Assembly: GCA_000344275.1 (NCBI GenBank)
Contig: AORU01000007.1
Span: forward strand, 1 to 64,000
Length of the DNA stretch: 64,000 bases
Source: Streptococcus oralis subsp. tigurinus AZ_3a
GTDB taxonomy: Bacteria > Bacillota > Bacilli > Lactobacillales > Streptococcaceae
Direction: 5' to 3'
Part shown: piece by piece, positions 8,296 through 18,249 of the stretch
Layout: each line of letters opens with the position of its first letter
How positions within the stretch are numbered: the stretch's first letter is position 1
Translations under genes and position numbers: made by a program
The notes under the pieces: model-generated
Seen by the model: the letters and a program-made list of their open reading frames with translations, nothing else
Database searches by the model: none
Told to the model about the DNA's origin: nothing

Positions 8296-8416
8296 CCTGT
8301 CCCGTGAGGCAGGCAAGGAGCGCGATAAAGTAGAAGGGTGAAGTCTATACTGTATACAGTAGGGCTCGCTTGGCTATACATTTCAAGTCTCCTTGTAGAA
8401 GGAGACTTTTCTTTTT
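8296..8416 (+). promoter_or_regulatory. PyrR attenuator of pyrR
   Basis: The binding hairpin CCTGT-CCCGTGAG-GCAGG (8296-8313) has the CCNGNGAG loop. A perfect 14-base palindrome TACTGTATACAGTA (8348-8361) lies in the middle. The terminator AAGTCTCC/GGAGACTT with a T-rich tail (8385-8416) ends 11 bases before the pyrR start. With UMP bound, PyrR should hold the first hairpin and let the terminator form. Confidence 0.88.
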
Positions 8417-8427
8417 GGAGGTTTGTC

Positions 8428-8949
8428 ATGAAGACAAAAGAAGTTGTAGACGAATTGACTGTCAAACGAGCGATTACGCGAATTACTTATGAGATTATTG
8501 AGCGCAATAAAGATTTGAATAAGATTATCCTAGCAGGGATAAAAACGCGTGGTGTTTTCATCGCTCATCGTATCAAAGAACGCTTGGAGCAGTTGGAAAA
8601 CATCACAGTTCCTGTTGTGGAATTGGACACTAAGCCTTTCCGTGATGATGTTAAAAGCGGAGAAGATACTTCTTTGATTTCTGTTGATGTGACAGACCGC
8701 GAAGTCATTTTGGTGGATGATGTGCTCTATACAGGCCGTACCATCCGTGCTGCTATCGATAATATTGTTGGACATGGTCGTCCTGCGCGCGTGAGTCTTG
8801 CGGTGCTAGTCGATCGTGGACATAGAGAATTGCCAATCCGTCCAGATTACGTTGGGAAAAATATCCCAACCAGCCGTTCTGAAGAAATCATCGTAGAGAT
8901 GACAGAACTTGATGGCCAAGACAGAGTTCTGATTACTGAAGAAGCCTAG
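8428..8949 (+). CDS. pyrR: Pyrimidine operon attenuation protein / uracil phosphoribosyltransferase
   Basis: PyrR binds UMP and then the leader RNA of pyrimidine genes, favouring termination; many also have weak uracil phosphoribosyltransferase activity. The PRPP-binding motif [13 protein letters not shown] is intact and the length of 173 residues is standard. The ATG at 8428, followed by KTKEVVDEL with TTTGGAGG upstream, is chosen. A longer frame from 8338 would include the attenuator. The gene heads the operon with pyrB 18 bases downstream. Confidence 0.96.
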   Translation: MKTKEVVDELTVKRAITRITYEIIERNKDLNKIILAGIKTRGVFIAHRIKERLEQLENITVPVVELDTKPFRDDVKSGEDTSLISVDVTDREVILVDDVLYTGRTIRAAIDNIVGHGRPARVSLAVLVDRGHRELPIRPDYVGKNIPTSRSEEIIVEMTELDGQDRVLITEEA

Positions 8950-8967
8950 AAAGCTGAAGGAGTAGCT

Positions 8968-9891
8968 ATGTCAGAAAATCAACAAGCATTGAACCATATG
9001 TTTTCTATGGAAGACCTCACTGTCGATCAAGTGATGAAATTGATTAAGCGAGGAATTGAGTTTAAAAATGGAGCCCAGCTTCCTTATGAAGACCATCCGA
9101 TTGTTTCAAATCTTTTCTTTGAGGATTCTACACGGACACATAAGTCCTTTGAAGTGGCAGAGATTAAGCTAGGGCTGGAGCGGCTTGACTTTGATGTGAA
9201 GACCAGCTCGGTCAATAAGGGTGAGACACTTTATGATACCATCTTAACCTTGTCTGCGCTTGGTGTAGATGTCTGCGTGATTCGCCACCCAGAGGTCGAT
9301 TATTATAAAGAACTGATTGCGAGTCCAACCATTACGACTTCCATTATCAATGGTGGTGATGGTTCGGGACAACATCCTAGCCAGAGCTTGCTTGATTTGA
9401 TGACCATTTATGAGGAATTTGGTCACTTTGAGGGCCTTAAGGTTGCTATTGCAGGCGACTTGGATCATTCACGTGTTGCCAAATCCAATATGCAGATTTT
9501 AAAACGCTTGGGAGCTGAACTTTTCTTTGCAGGGCCTGAGGAATGGAGAAGTCAAGAGTTTGCGGACTATGGACAGTTTGTAACTATTGATGAGATTGTT
9601 GATCAGGTGGATGTTTTGATGTTACTCCGAGTTCAACATGAACGCCATGATAGTGGAACTGTTTTTTCAAAAGAAGACTACCATGCTCAACACGGCTTGA
9701 ACCAAGAACGCTATAATCGCTTAAAAGAAACAGCAATCATTATGCATCCGGCTCCAGTGAATCGGGATGTGGAAATTGCGGACCACTTGGTTGAAGCGCC
9801 AAAATCACGCATTGTCCAACAAATGACCAACGGTGTCTTTGTTCGAATGGCAATTTTAGAATCCGTATTGGCGAGTAGAAACGCCAACTAA
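8968..9891 (+). CDS. pyrB: Aspartate carbamoyltransferase catalytic subunit
   Basis: PyrB condenses carbamoyl phosphate with aspartate to carbamoyl aspartate, the first committed step of pyrimidine synthesis. The carbamoyl-phosphate motif [13 protein letters not shown], the HPSQSLLD segment and the C-terminal [11 protein letters not shown] are all present. Length of 307 residues is that of the class without regulatory subunits. The gene lies between pyrR and carA, so product of carAB feeds it directly. Confidence 0.96.
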   Translation: MSENQQALNHMFSMEDLTVDQVMKLIKRGIEFKNGAQLPYEDHPIVSNLFFEDSTRTHKSFEVAEIKLGLERLDFDVKTSSVNKGETLYDTILTLSALGVDVCVIRHPEVDYYKELIASPTITTSIINGGDGSGQHPSQSLLDLMTIYEEFGHFEGLKVAIAGDLDHSRVAKSNMQILKRLGAELFFAGPEEWRSQEFADYGQFVTIDEIVDQVDVLMLLRVQHERHDSGTVFSKEDYHAQHGLNQERYNRLKETAIIMHPAPVNRDVEIADHLVEAPKSRIVQQMTNGVFVRMAILESVLASRNAN

Positions 9892-9908
9892 AACACAAGA
9901 CGTTAAAA

Positions 9909-9924
9909 GACGCCAGTGAGCGTC
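9909..9924 (+). promoter_or_regulatory. PyrR-type loop before carA
   Basis: The hairpin GACG-CCAGTGAG-CGTC has the CCNGNGAG loop and lies six bases before the GAGAGGTG ribosome site of carA. No terminator follows it, so any control here would act on translation or RNA stability. The function is inferred. Confidence 0.5.
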
Positions 9925-9940
9925 CACGAGAGGTGAAAAT

Positions 9941-11020
9941 ATGACAAAAAGACTTCTAGTATTAGAAGATGGCACAGTTTTTGAAGGCAAGGCCTTCGGA
10001 GCAGATATTGATGTAACAGGCGAAATCGTCTTTAATACAGGGATGACCGGCTATCAAGAGTCCATTACAGACCAGTCTTATAATGGACAAATCTTGACCT
10101 TTACCTATCCTTTGGTGGGAAATTATGGAATTAACCGTGATGATTATGAATCCATTATTCCGACTTGTAAGGGAGTTGTCGTTTTCGAAGAAGCGCGTAG
10201 AGCAAGTAACTGGCGCAACCAAATGACCTTGGATGAATTTTTGAAAGCCAAGAAAATCCCTGGTATTTCAGGAATTGACACCCGTGCTCTGACAAAAATT
10301 ATCCGCAAGCATGGTACTATGCGTGCAACCCTTACACATGTTGGCGATACCATGGACCATATCACAGCCCAGCTCCAAGCAACAGTCTTGCCGACAGACA
10401 ATATCAAACAGGTTTCTACTAAAACTTCATATCCAGCTCCTGGAGTTGGTTTGAGTGTGGTCTTAGTAGACTTTGGTCTCAAGCACTCAATCCTACGTGA
10501 ACTTTCTAAGCGCAACTGTAACGTGACGGTTGTTCCGTATTCAACAACAGCAGAAGAAATTCTCCACCTCAATCCTGACGGAGTTATGTTGTCAAATGGT
10601 CCAGGTAACCCAGAAGACGTTCCAGAAGCACTGGACATGATCCGTGGTGTGCAAGGGAAAATTCCAATTTTCGGTATTTGTATGGGACACCAACTCTTTG
10701 CCATGGCAAACGGGGCTAAGACCTACAAGATGAAGTTTGGTCACCGAGGATTTAACCACGCTGTACGTGAGATTGCTACAGGCCGTATAGACTTCACCAG
10801 CCAGAACCACGGTTATGCAGTCAGCCGTGAGGACTTGCCAGAGCACTTGATCATTACCCACGAAGAAATCAATGACAAATCAGTTGAAGGAGTTCGTCAC
10901 AGATACCAACCAGGTTTTTCTGTACAATTCCACCCAGATGCAGCTCCTGGTCCACACGACGCCAGCTATCTATTTGACGAGTTTATTGAGATGATGGAAG
11001 CTTTTAAACAATCAAACTAA
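9941..11020 (+). CDS. carA: Carbamoyl-phosphate synthase small subunit
   Basis: CarA hydrolyses glutamine and passes ammonia to CarB. The N-terminal domain (residues 1-150) is followed by a class I glutamine amidotransferase domain with the nucleophile in FGICMGHQL (about residue 248). The catalytic His lies in [11 protein letters not shown]. Most class I amidotransferases have HPE at that place, so the triad Glu appears as Asp here, while the fold and other motifs are intact. Length of 359 residues is normal. Confidence 0.95.
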   Translation: MTKRLLVLEDGTVFEGKAFGADIDVTGEIVFNTGMTGYQESITDQSYNGQILTFTYPLVGNYGINRDDYESIIPTCKGVVVFEEARRASNWRNQMTLDEFLKAKKIPGISGIDTRALTKIIRKHGTMRATLTHVGDTMDHITAQLQATVLPTDNIKQVSTKTSYPAPGVGLSVVLVDFGLKHSILRELSKRNCNVTVVPYSTTAEEILHLNPDGVMLSNGPGNPEDVPEALDMIRGVQGKIPIFGICMGHQLFAMANGAKTYKMKFGHRGFNHAVREIATGRIDFTSQNHGYAVSREDLPEHLIITHEEINDKSVEGVRHRYQPGFSVQFHPDAAPGPHDASYLFDEFIEMMEAFKQSN

Positions 11021-11468
11021 GAACGAGTAAAAGCTCGTCGGAGAATTTATGTAACTGAACACGGACGGAAAGCCCGGAATTTAGAGAAACCAACTTGGAT
11101 TGTCAATCCTTCCTTGGTTTCCTAAAATTCAATCGCTCTCTATTCGTCCTTTGTATCTTATTTAATGTCGCTCTGTGGGGCGACGAATAGAAAGGCAGGT
11201 CGTTTCTTTTAGTCGCTATCAGGCGAACTAAAAACTCCCTGCACTAGATTTTTTATCGAAAAATATCGTTTCTCTAAAAAATCGTCGGAGAATTTATTTA
11301 ATGGCAACCTGAGAGTTGCCGAATAGAAAGGAGAAGGGTGGTCCGTATTTGCTGAACTGAATACGGGCTACGGACGGTGCTAAAAAGATAGTTATTCCTA
11401 GAACTGATAGTTCTTCGTCATAACTCCTATTTTAGCTTTGTCTGCTTGACGCCCTTAATATCTTATAA
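11021..11468 (+). promoter_or_regulatory. Structured spacer between carA and carB with a duplicated hairpin module
   Basis: This 448-base gap has no gene. Two modules share TTTAATG, a hairpin and then GAATAGAAAGG, at 11161-11195 and 11297-11331. The hairpins differ (GTCGC..GCGAC and GGCAA..TTGCC) but keep pairing. The second has a CCTGAGAG loop of the PyrR type, and the first a degenerate TCTGTGGG. CGTCGGAGAATTTAT also occurs twice (from 11038 and 11283). Near the end AGTTAT..AGAACT/AGTTCT..ATAACT forms a nested hairpin. No clear ribosome site precedes the carB ATG. Confidence 0.6.
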
Positions 11469-14400
11469 ATGCCTAAACGTACTGATATTCAAAAAATTAT
11501 GGTGATTGGTTCTGGTCCGATTATTATTGGTCAGGCTGCTGAGTTTGACTACGCGGGGACCCAAGCCTGCTTGTCTTTGAAAGAGGAAGGTTATGAAGTT
11601 GTCTTGGTGAACTCAAATCCTGCCACCATCATGACGGACAAGGAGATTGCAGACAAGGTCTACATCGAACCGATTACACTCGAGTTTGTGACGCGTATTC
11701 TCCGTAAGGAACGTCCAGATGCTTTGCTTCCAACCCTTGGTGGGCAAACAGGTCTCAATATGGCCATGGAATTATCTAAAAATGGTATTCTAGATGAGCT
11801 TGGTGTCGAACTTCTGGGAACTAAATTGTCTGCCATCGACCAAGCAGAGGACCGTGACCTCTTTAAACAATTGATGGAAGAGCTTGAGCAACCAATTCCA
11901 GAATCTGAAATTGTCAACACAGTAGAAGAAGCAGTTGCCTTCGCAACGTCAATCGGCTACCCAGTTATCGTTCGTCCAGCCTTTACCCTTGGTGGTACTG
12001 GTGGTGGTATGTGTGCCAACGAAGAAGAATTGCGTGAAATCGCTGAAAATGGCTTGAAATTGTCACCTGTTACCCAATGTTTGATTGAACGTTCAATCGC
12101 TGGTTTCAAGGAAATCGAGTACGAAGTCATGCGCGATTCAGCTGACAATGCCCTCGTTGTTTGTAACATGGAAAACTTTGACCCAGTTGGGATTCATACA
12201 GGGGATTCTATCGTATTTGCTCCTGCGCAAACCATGTCAGACTATGAAAACCAAATGCTACGTGACGCAAGCTTGAGCATTATCCGCGCTCTCAAGATTG
12301 AAGGTGGGTGTAACGTTCAGCTGGCCCTTGATCCGCATAGCTTCAAGTACTATGTTATCGAAGTAAACCCTCGTGTATCGCGTTCGTCAGCCCTTGCTTC
12401 TAAGGCGACGGGTTATCCGATTGCCAAATTGGCTGCTAAGATTGCCGTTGGTTTGACTTTGGATGAGGTCATCAACCCAGTTACAGGTTCAACTTATGCT
12501 ATGTTTGAGCCAGCCCTTGACTACGTGGTTGCCAAGATTCCACGTTTCCCATTTGACAAGTTTGAAAAAGGGGAGCGTCGTCTTGGAACTCAGATGAAAG
12601 CGACTGGGGAAGTTATGGCCATCGGTCGGAACATCGAGGAGTCTCTTCTTAAAGCATGTCGCTCTCTTGAAATTGGAGTTCACCACAATGAAATGCCTGA
12701 GCTTGCAGCGGTTTCAGATGATGCTTTGATTGAAAAGGTTGTGAAGGCCCAAGATGATCGTCTCTTCTACGTTTCAGAAGCCATTCGCCGTGGTTACACA
12801 CCAGAAGAAATTGCTGAATTGACCAAGATTGATATCTTTTACCTTGATAAACTCTTGCACATCTTTGAAATTGAGCAAGAGTTAGGTGCCCATCCACAAG
12901 ATCTAGAAGTCTTGAAAACTGCCAAACTCAATGGATTTTCAGACCGTAAGATTGCGGAGCTTTGGGAAACAACAGCTGACCAAGTTCGCCAACTACGTTT
13001 GGAAAACAAGATTGTTCCAGTCTATAAGATGGTCGATACCTGTGCGGCAGAATTTGACTCTGAAACACCATATTTCTATTCAACCTATGGATGGGAAAAT
13101 GAGTCTATCAAGTCTGATAAGGAATCCGTCCTAGTCCTAGGTTCAGGTCCAATCCGTATCGGACAAGGGGTTGAGTTTGACTACGCAACCGTTCACTCTG
13201 TTAAGGCGATTCAGGCTGCTGGTTATGAAGCGATCATCATGAACTCAAATCCAGAGACCGTTTCAACCGACTTCTCGGTATCAGACAAACTTTACTTTGA
13301 GCCATTAACATTCGAAGATGTCATGAATGTTATTGACTTGGAGCAACCAAAAGGCGTTATCGTGCAGTTCGGTGGTCAAACAGCCATCAACCTTGCGGAG
13401 CCTTTGGCAAAAGCAGGTGTGACCATTCTTGGTACACAAGTCGCTGACCTGGACCGGGCCGAAGACCGTGACCTCTTCGAGCAAGCCCTTAAAGACTTGG
13501 ATATTCCACAGCCACCAGGACAAACGGCAACAAATGAAGAAGAGGCGGTGCTTGCAGCTCGCAAGATTGGTTTCCCAGTCCTCGTTCGCCCATCTTATGT
13601 CTTGGGTGGACGTGCTATGGAAATCGTAGAAAACGAAGAAGATCTTCGTTCTTACATGCGTACAGCCGTTAAAGCAAGTCCAGACCACCCAGTTCTTGTT
13701 GACTCTTACATTGTTGGACAAGAGTGCGAAGTTGATGCCATCTCAGATGGAGAAAATGTTCTCATCCCTGGTATCATGGAGCATATCGAACGTGCCGGTG
13801 TCCACTCAGGTGACTCAATGGCTGTTTATCCACCACAAACCTTGTCGCAAAAGGTTCAGGAAACCATCGCAGACTACACCAAACGCCTAGCAATCGGCCT
13901 TAACTGTCTCGGAATGATGAACATTCAGTTTGTCATCAAGGATGAAAAAGTCTATGTTATTGAGGTCAATCCACGTGCCAGCCGTACGGTTCCATTCCTT
14001 TCTAAGGTAACTAATATTCCTATGGCTCAGGTGGCGACTAAGCTCATTCTTGGGCAAAGTCTTGAAGAACTTGGCTACCAAGATGGTCTTTATCCAGAAA
14101 GCATTCGCGTTCATATCAAGGCGCCTGTCTTCTCCTTTACGAAACTAGCTAAGGTAGATAGCTTGCTCGGGCCTGAAATGAAGTCAACAGGGGAAGTTAT
14201 GGGCTCTGATACGACTTTGGAAAAAGCTCTCTATAAAGCCTTTGAAGCTTCTTACCTGCACTTGCCAACCTTTGGGAATGTTGTATTCACCATCGCTGAT
14301 GATGCCAAAGATGAAGCCTTGGCCTTGGCTCGTCGTTTCCAAAGTATCGGCTACGGTATCCTCGCGACAGAAGGGACAGCAACCTTCTTTGCCAGTCATG

Positions 14401-14645
14401 GACTTCAAGCCCAACCTGTTGGTAAGATTGGTGACGATGAACAGGATATCCCAAGCTATGTCCGTAAAGGAAAAATCCAAGCGATCATCAATACTGTTGG
14501 AACCAAACGAACTGCTGACGAAGATGGTGAGCAAATTCGCCGTTCGGCTATTGAACACGGTGTGCCACTCTTTACAGCCCTAGACACAGCAGATGCCATG
14601 CTCAAGGTGCTAGAAAGCCGTAGTTTTGTCACAGAAGCGATCTAG
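11469..14645 (+). CDS. carB: Carbamoyl-phosphate synthase large subunit
   Basis: CarB makes carbamoyl phosphate from bicarbonate, ammonia and two ATP. The protein has 1058 residues, the usual length. Two homologous halves are visible, each opening with a GSGPI(I/R)IGQ segment (residues about 14 and 558). Each has an ATP-grasp motif with (R/S)[11 protein letters not shown] or [11 protein letters not shown], and conserved EVNPR metal ligands. The last 140 residues form the MGS-like allosteric domain. It is the last gene of the pyrimidine cluster and is followed by a strong terminator. Confidence 0.97.
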   Translation: MPKRTDIQKIMVIGSGPIIIGQAAEFDYAGTQACLSLKEEGYEVVLVNSNPATIMTDKEIADKVYIEPITLEFVTRILRKERPDALLPTLGGQTGLNMAMELSKNGILDELGVELLGTKLSAIDQAEDRDLFKQLMEELEQPIPESEIVNTVEEAVAFATSIGYPVIVRPAFTLGGTGGGMCANEEELREIAENGLKLSPVTQCLIERSIAGFKEIEYEVMRDSADNALVVCNMENFDPVGIHTGDSIVFAPAQTMSDYENQMLRDASLSIIRALKIEGGCNVQLALDPHSFKYYVIEVNPRVSRSSALASKATGYPIAKLAAKIAVGLTLDEVINPVTGSTYAMFEPALDYVVAKIPRFPFDKFEKGERRLGTQMKATGEVMAIGRNIEESLLKACRSLEIGVHHNEMPELAAVSDDALIEKVVKAQDDRLFYVSEAIRRGYTPEEIAELTKIDIFYLDKLLHIFEIEQELGAHPQDLEVLKTAKLNGFSDRKIAELWETTADQVRQLRLENKIVPVYKMVDTCAAEFDSETPYFYSTYGWENESIKSDKESVLVLGSGPIRIGQGVEFDYATVHSVKAIQAAGYEAIIMNSNPETVSTDFSVSDKLYFEPLTFEDVMNVIDLEQPKGVIVQFGGQTAINLAEPLAKAGVTILGTQVADLDRAEDRDLFEQALKDLDIPQPPGQTATNEEEAVLAARKIGFPVLVRPSYVLGGRAMEIVENEEDLRSYMRTAVKASPDHPVLVDSYIVGQECEVDAISDGENVLIPGIMEHIERAGVHSGDSMAVYPPQTLSQKVQETIADYTKRLAIGLNCLGMMNIQFVIKDEKVYVIEVNPRASRTVPFLSKVTNIPMAQVATKLILGQSLEELGYQDGLYPESIRVHIKAPVFSFTKLAKVDSLLGPEMKSTGEVMGSDTTLEKALYKAFEASYLHLPTFGNVVFTIADDAKDEALALARRFQSIGYGILATEGTATFFASHGLQAQPVGKIGDDEQDIPSYVRKGKIQAIINTVGTKRTADEDGEQIRRSAIEHGVPLFTALDTADAMLKVLESRSFVTEAI

Positions 14646-14669
14646 TTGAGAAAGATTTTTCACAGTTTT

Positions 14670-14699
14670 AAAGCCAGCGTCAGAAAACGCTGGCTTTTA
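14670..14699 (+). terminator. Terminator after carB
   Basis: AAAGCCAGCGT pairs with ACGCTGGCTTT around CAGAAA and is followed by T-rich sequence. Confidence 0.92.
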
Positions 14700-14738
14700 T
14701 AATACTGATATTGCTTATTTCAACTATCATTCTTTCCT

Positions 14739-14766
14739 TAAGAATCATTCTAAAATGTGATATAAT
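14739..14766 (+). promoter_or_regulatory. Promoter of the Nramp gene with a Per/Fur-box-like operator
   Basis: An extended -10 TGATATAAT ends at 14766. Where the -35 should lie there is a palindrome TAAGAATCATTCTAA (14739-14753). It matches the PerR-type box TTAGAATNATTCTAA at all but one position. A Fur-family metal or peroxide sensor could thus block this promoter; this is an inference. Confidence 0.6.
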
Positions 14767-14861
14767 AAGGGAGAATTGGAAATGGGAAACTATTTTCATT
14801 ATATTTTTAAAAATCCCATTAAGAAAATAGGTAAAGACAGATTAGAAAGTGTAAAATTCCG

Positions 14862-16196
14862 ATGTCTTCTTACAAAAAAGTCTCTCTTTCTGAGATCAAT
14901 CAATCTATTGAGACTCCAAATAACAATCATTTTTGGCAAAATCTAAAAGCATTCTTAGGACCTGGTGCACTTGTGGCAGTTGGCTACATGGATCCAGGAA
15001 ACTGGATCACCAGCGTGGTTGGTGGTGCCTCCTACAAATATAGTCTCTTATTTGTTATTTTGATTTCTTCCATCATTGCTATGCAGTTACAACAGATGGC
15101 TGGAAAGCTCGGTATCGTGACTAGGATGGACCTAGCGCAGGCAACAGCTCATCATGCTCCCAAGTGGCTTCGCTATAGTTTGTGGGTGATTTTAGAATTA
15201 GCTTTAATGGCGACAGATTTGGCTGAGGTTCTAGGTTCAGCAATTGCCTTAAATCTTTTGTTTAAAATACCGATTATGATTGCTATTCTTCTAACCGTTT
15301 TAGATGTATTTTTGTTACTTTTATTGATGAAATTTGGTTTCAAAAAAATTGAAGCCATTGTTACGACTCTTATTTTAACCATATTAGCCATCTTTACCTA
15401 TCTTGTGGCCTTATCCAATCCAAGTATCCAGGGGATTATTGGTGGTTATTTACCAACTTCAACTTTATTTGAAACACCGTTACCAGGTCATGAAAGTCAA
15501 TTGACCTTGGCTCTAGGGATTGTAGGTGCGACAGTCATGCCCCATAATCTCTATCTCCATTCCTCTCTATCCCAAACAAGGAAAATCAATCACAAAGATA
15601 AGAAGGATGTTCGAAAAGCCGTGCGTTTTATGACCTGGGATTCAAATCTTCAGTTGTCCCTAGCCTTTATTGTCAATTCCTTGCTTCTTATTTTAGGGGC
15701 ATCCCTCTTTTTTGGTCATGCATCTGAAATTTCAGCTTTTTCTCAAATGTACAATGCTTTACAGGATTCGAAGATAGCAGGAGCAATAGCCAGCTCAACC
15801 TTGTCAACTTTATTTGCTCTGGCCCTCCTAGCAAGTGGTCAAAATTCGACCATTACAGGTACCTTGACAGGACAGATTGTCATGGAAGGTTTCTTACATC
15901 TAAGATTGCCTCAGTGGATTATCCGTATCGGTACACGTATTTTTGCCTTGCTCCCTGTGATTATAGTCGCCGTTTTGTTTGGACATCAAGAAAAAACCTT
16001 GGATCAGTTATTGGTCTATTCACAGGTCTTTCTGTCAATCGCTCTTCCGTTTTCAATTTTCCCCTTAATTTATCTGACATCTAAGAAGTCACTGATGGGA
16101 GAATTCACTAATGCCAAGTGGAACACAATCCTAGGTTACGCAGTTTCAATCATCTTGACCATTCTCAATATCAAGCTTCTTTTCGATATTTTTTAA
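14862..16196 (+). CDS. mntH: Nramp family manganese/divalent metal transporter
   Basis: This 444-residue membrane protein belongs to the Nramp family, proton-coupled importers of Mn(II) and Fe(II). The metal-site motif DPGN is in TM1 (GYMDPGNWIT, about residue 43). The TM6 motif is GATVMPHNLYLHS, and about eleven hydrophobic segments follow each other. The start ATG has a weak ribosome site. A 54-codon frame starting at 14782 with a better site (AGGGAGA) overlaps the beginning in another frame. The operator-like palindrome at the promoter fits metal control. Confidence 0.92.
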   Translation: MSSYKKVSLSEINQSIETPNNNHFWQNLKAFLGPGALVAVGYMDPGNWITSVVGGASYKYSLLFVILISSIIAMQLQQMAGKLGIVTRMDLAQATAHHAPKWLRYSLWVILELALMATDLAEVLGSAIALNLLFKIPIMIAILLTVLDVFLLLLLMKFGFKKIEAIVTTLILTILAIFTYLVALSNPSIQGIIGGYLPTSTLFETPLPGHESQLTLALGIVGATVMPHNLYLHSSLSQTRKINHKDKKDVRKAVRFMTWDSNLQLSLAFIVNSLLLILGASLFFGHASEISAFSQMYNALQDSKIAGAIASSTLSTLFALALLASGQNSTITGTLTGQIVMEGFLHLRLPQWIIRIGTRIFALLPVIIVAVLFGHQEKTLDQLLVYSQVFLSIALPFSIFPLIYLTSKKSLMGEFTNAKWNTILGYAVSIILTILNIKLLFDIF

Positions 16197-16282
16197 CCTC
16201 GTTTGACATCAATTATAGTGTCAGCGTGAAGCTTGATAAAGAGAAAGTAGTAGTGGTTGGTTCATAAAAATAAGTACAAAAA

Positions 16283-16307
16283 AGGAACAGTTGAAACTGT
16301 TCTTTTT
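16283..16307. terminator. Bidirectional terminator between mntH and rpmE2
   Basis: GAACAGTT pairs with AACTGTTC around a GAA loop. It has A residues before and TTTTT after, so it serves both converging genes. Confidence 0.88.
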
Positions 16308-16311
16308 ATGA

Positions 16312-16554
16312 TTATTTGAGACCGTATTTTTTGTTGAAACGATCCACACGTCCATCTGCTTGAGTGAACTTTTGACGTCCAGTGTAGAATGGGTGTGAGT
16401 CTGATGAAATTTCCACACGGATCAATGGGTAAGTTTCGCCTTCGAACTCAACAGTTTCGTTAGAGCGTTTTGTTGAACCGCTAAGGAATTTGTAACCAGT
16501 AGTTGTGTCCATGAAGACAACTGGGCGATATTCTGGATGGATATCTTTTTTCAT
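16312..16554 (-). CDS. rpmE2: 50S ribosomal protein L31 type B
   Basis: This is an 80-residue ribosomal protein. The N-terminus [15 protein letters not shown] and the C-terminus [19 protein letters not shown] are typical of L31. There is no CxxC zinc pair, so this is the zinc-independent type B form, which replaces the zinc form when zinc is scarce. The start is the ATG followed by KKDIHPEY; two upstream in-frame ATGs would add residues not present in the family. Confidence 0.96.
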   Translation of the reverse strand: MKKDIHPEYRPVVFMDTTTGYKFLSGSTKRSNETVEFEGETYPLIRVEISSDSHPFYTGRQKFTQADGRVDRFNKKYGLK

Positions 16555-16649
16555 TTTGCAATATTTCCTTTCTGCCATGGTCTCTTTGCGAGCCATAGAT
16601 TGTTACCATACTAGTCTATCAGATTCTGAAAAGTTTGGCAAGTATTTTA

Positions 16650-17585
16650 TTAGTTTTTAAGCAAGTTTTTTAACTTTTGATAGATGATTTCGTTTTCCTC
16701 TAAGCTATAGGAATTGGCACCACTTGCTAGAGGGTGGCCTCCACCATCATGTTCTTTGGCAATTTCATTGATAGGGGTGATTTTACTACGCATTCGCACA
16801 CGGAAGTGACCATCAGCTTGCTCAACAAAGATAGCCCAAGCCTTAACAGTATCAATTCGACCAGGTGCTCCGACAATCGCAGCCGTTTCAGCATCCGTAA
16901 CCTTGTATTGTTTCAAGATGTCTTGAGTAAGCAGAACGCGTGCGGCTCCATTCTCATCAACTTCTAAATGATCATAGACAAAGCCTTGCAGTTTTGCAAT
17001 CTTGAAGCTCATGGTATCCATTTGACGAGACAATCCAGCAAAGTCAAAATCAATTTCTCGGAGCTGGCTAGCTATTCTAAAGGTACGGGCACTAGTTGAT
17101 GGGTAGAGAAAACGCCCCGTGTCCCCGACAATTCCTGCATAGAGAAGTCGTGCTGCTTCGCTAGACAAGACCAGCTGATTTTCTTGAGCAAATAGGGCAA
17201 TCATTTCACTGGCACTGCTTGAACTTGTATCGACCCAAGATAGGTCACCATAAATATCATCATTTGGATGGTGATCGATTTTGATGGTGAAAGCAGCTTG
17301 TTCGTATCGTTTATCATCGATACGAGGACGATTCGCTGTATCACAAATAATAGCAAGAGCTCCTTGGTAGTCACTGTCTTGGACAGTATCCATTTCCGCC
17401 ATCCAAGTTAGAGTTGGTTCGTTAAAACCGACTGCTTTGATAGTCTTTTCTGGAAAATGGTGTGTAAGAAGAGTTTTCAAGCCCACCTGACTTCCCAAGG
17501 CATCAGGGTCTGGTTTCATATGACGATGAATGATAATGGTATCGTATTCTTTGATTTTCTCTAATATTTGCTGGCAAATTTCCAT
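16650..17585 (-). CDS. pde2: DHH/DHHA1 phosphodiesterase Pde2 (pApA/nanoRNA hydrolase)
   Basis: This 311-residue DHH-DHHA1 protein resembles pneumococcal Pde2 and Bacillus NrnA. These cleave pApA, the product of c-di-AMP breakdown, and short oligonucleotides to mononucleotides. The metal motif HRHMKPDPDALGS is at about residue 20, IKIDHHPND at about 110 and the DHHA1 glycine motif GGGHPLASGA near residue 285. The start is the ATG followed by EICQQIL. It lies alone between rpmE2 and the divergent flavodoxin gene. The name rests on family and neighbourhood. Confidence 0.88.
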   Translation of the reverse strand: MEICQQILEKIKEYDTIIIHRHMKPDPDALGSQVGLKTLLTHHFPEKTIKAVGFNEPTLTWMAEMDTVQDSDYQGALAIICDTANRPRIDDKRYEQAAFTIKIDHHPNDDIYGDLSWVDTSSSSASEMIALFAQENQLVLSSEAARLLYAGIVGDTGRFLYPSTSARTFRIASQLREIDFDFAGLSRQMDTMSFKIAKLQGFVYDHLEVDENGAARVLLTQDILKQYKVTDAETAAIVGAPGRIDTVKAWAIFVEQADGHFRVRMRSKITPINEIAKEHDGGGHPLASGANSYSLEENEIIYQKLKNLLKN

Positions 17586-17652
17586 AAATAACCTCAATTC
17601 TTTCTCATTTCATTGTAGCACAAGAATTTTTATTTTTAAAATGAAAAAGATA

Positions 17653-17661
17653 TGATATAAT
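17653..17661 (+). promoter_or_regulatory. Promoter of the flavodoxin gene
   Basis: TGATATAAT forms an extended -10 element 28 bases before the start, followed by a GAGGAGG ribosome site. Confidence 0.65.
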
Positions 17662-17688
17662 GGAGAAAGATAAATTGAGGAGGACGAT

Positions 17689-18132
17689 ATGGCATTAGCA
17701 AAAATTGTATTTGCCAGTATGACCGGTAATACCGAAGAAATTGCAGATATTGTAGCAGACAAATTACGTGACTTGGGCTTGGCTGTCGATGTTGATGAAT
17801 GTACAACTGTTGACGCTTCAGACTTCTTGGAAGCGGACATCGCGATCGTTGCGACTTATACTTATGGAGACGGAGAATTGCCAGATGAGATGATGGACTT
17901 TTACGAAGACCTAGCAGATCTCAACTTGAATGGCAAAATCTACGGAGTGGTCGGTTCAGGAGATACCTTCTACGACGAATTCTGTAAGGCTGTCGATGAC
18001 TTTGATCGCGTTTTTGTAGCGACAGGAGCAGAAAAAGGTTCAGAGTGTGTTAAAGTAGACCTTTCTGCCGAAGAAGAAGACATCGAACGTTTGGAACAAT
18101 TCGCAGAAGAATTGGCTGCAAAAGTAGGATAA
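17689..18132 (+). CDS. fldA: Flavodoxin
   Basis: This 147-residue electron carrier binds FMN. The phosphate loop SMTGNTEEIAD lies at residues 10-20, and the isoalloxazine loops are in TYTYGDGELP and VGSGDTFYDEFC. The protein is strongly acidic, as flavodoxins are. It can replace ferredoxin for electron transfer in the cell. It has its own promoter and precedes the chorismate mutase gene by 117 bases. Confidence 0.95.
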   Translation: MALAKIVFASMTGNTEEIADIVADKLRDLGLAVDVDECTTVDASDFLEADIAIVATYTYGDGELPDEMMDFYEDLADLNLNGKIYGVVGSGDTFYDEFCKAVDDFDRVFVATGAEKGSECVKVDLSAEEEDIERLEQFAEELAAKVG

Positions 18133-18249
18133 GAAGCGAACTGCGCTGGCTGGAATAAGTCGGTGTAGTTTTTTATTAGTTATTTTGGGATTTTACTAGC
18201 CTATTTATACGCTTTTTGATACAATAATTCAAATAAAGGAGGAGACTGT

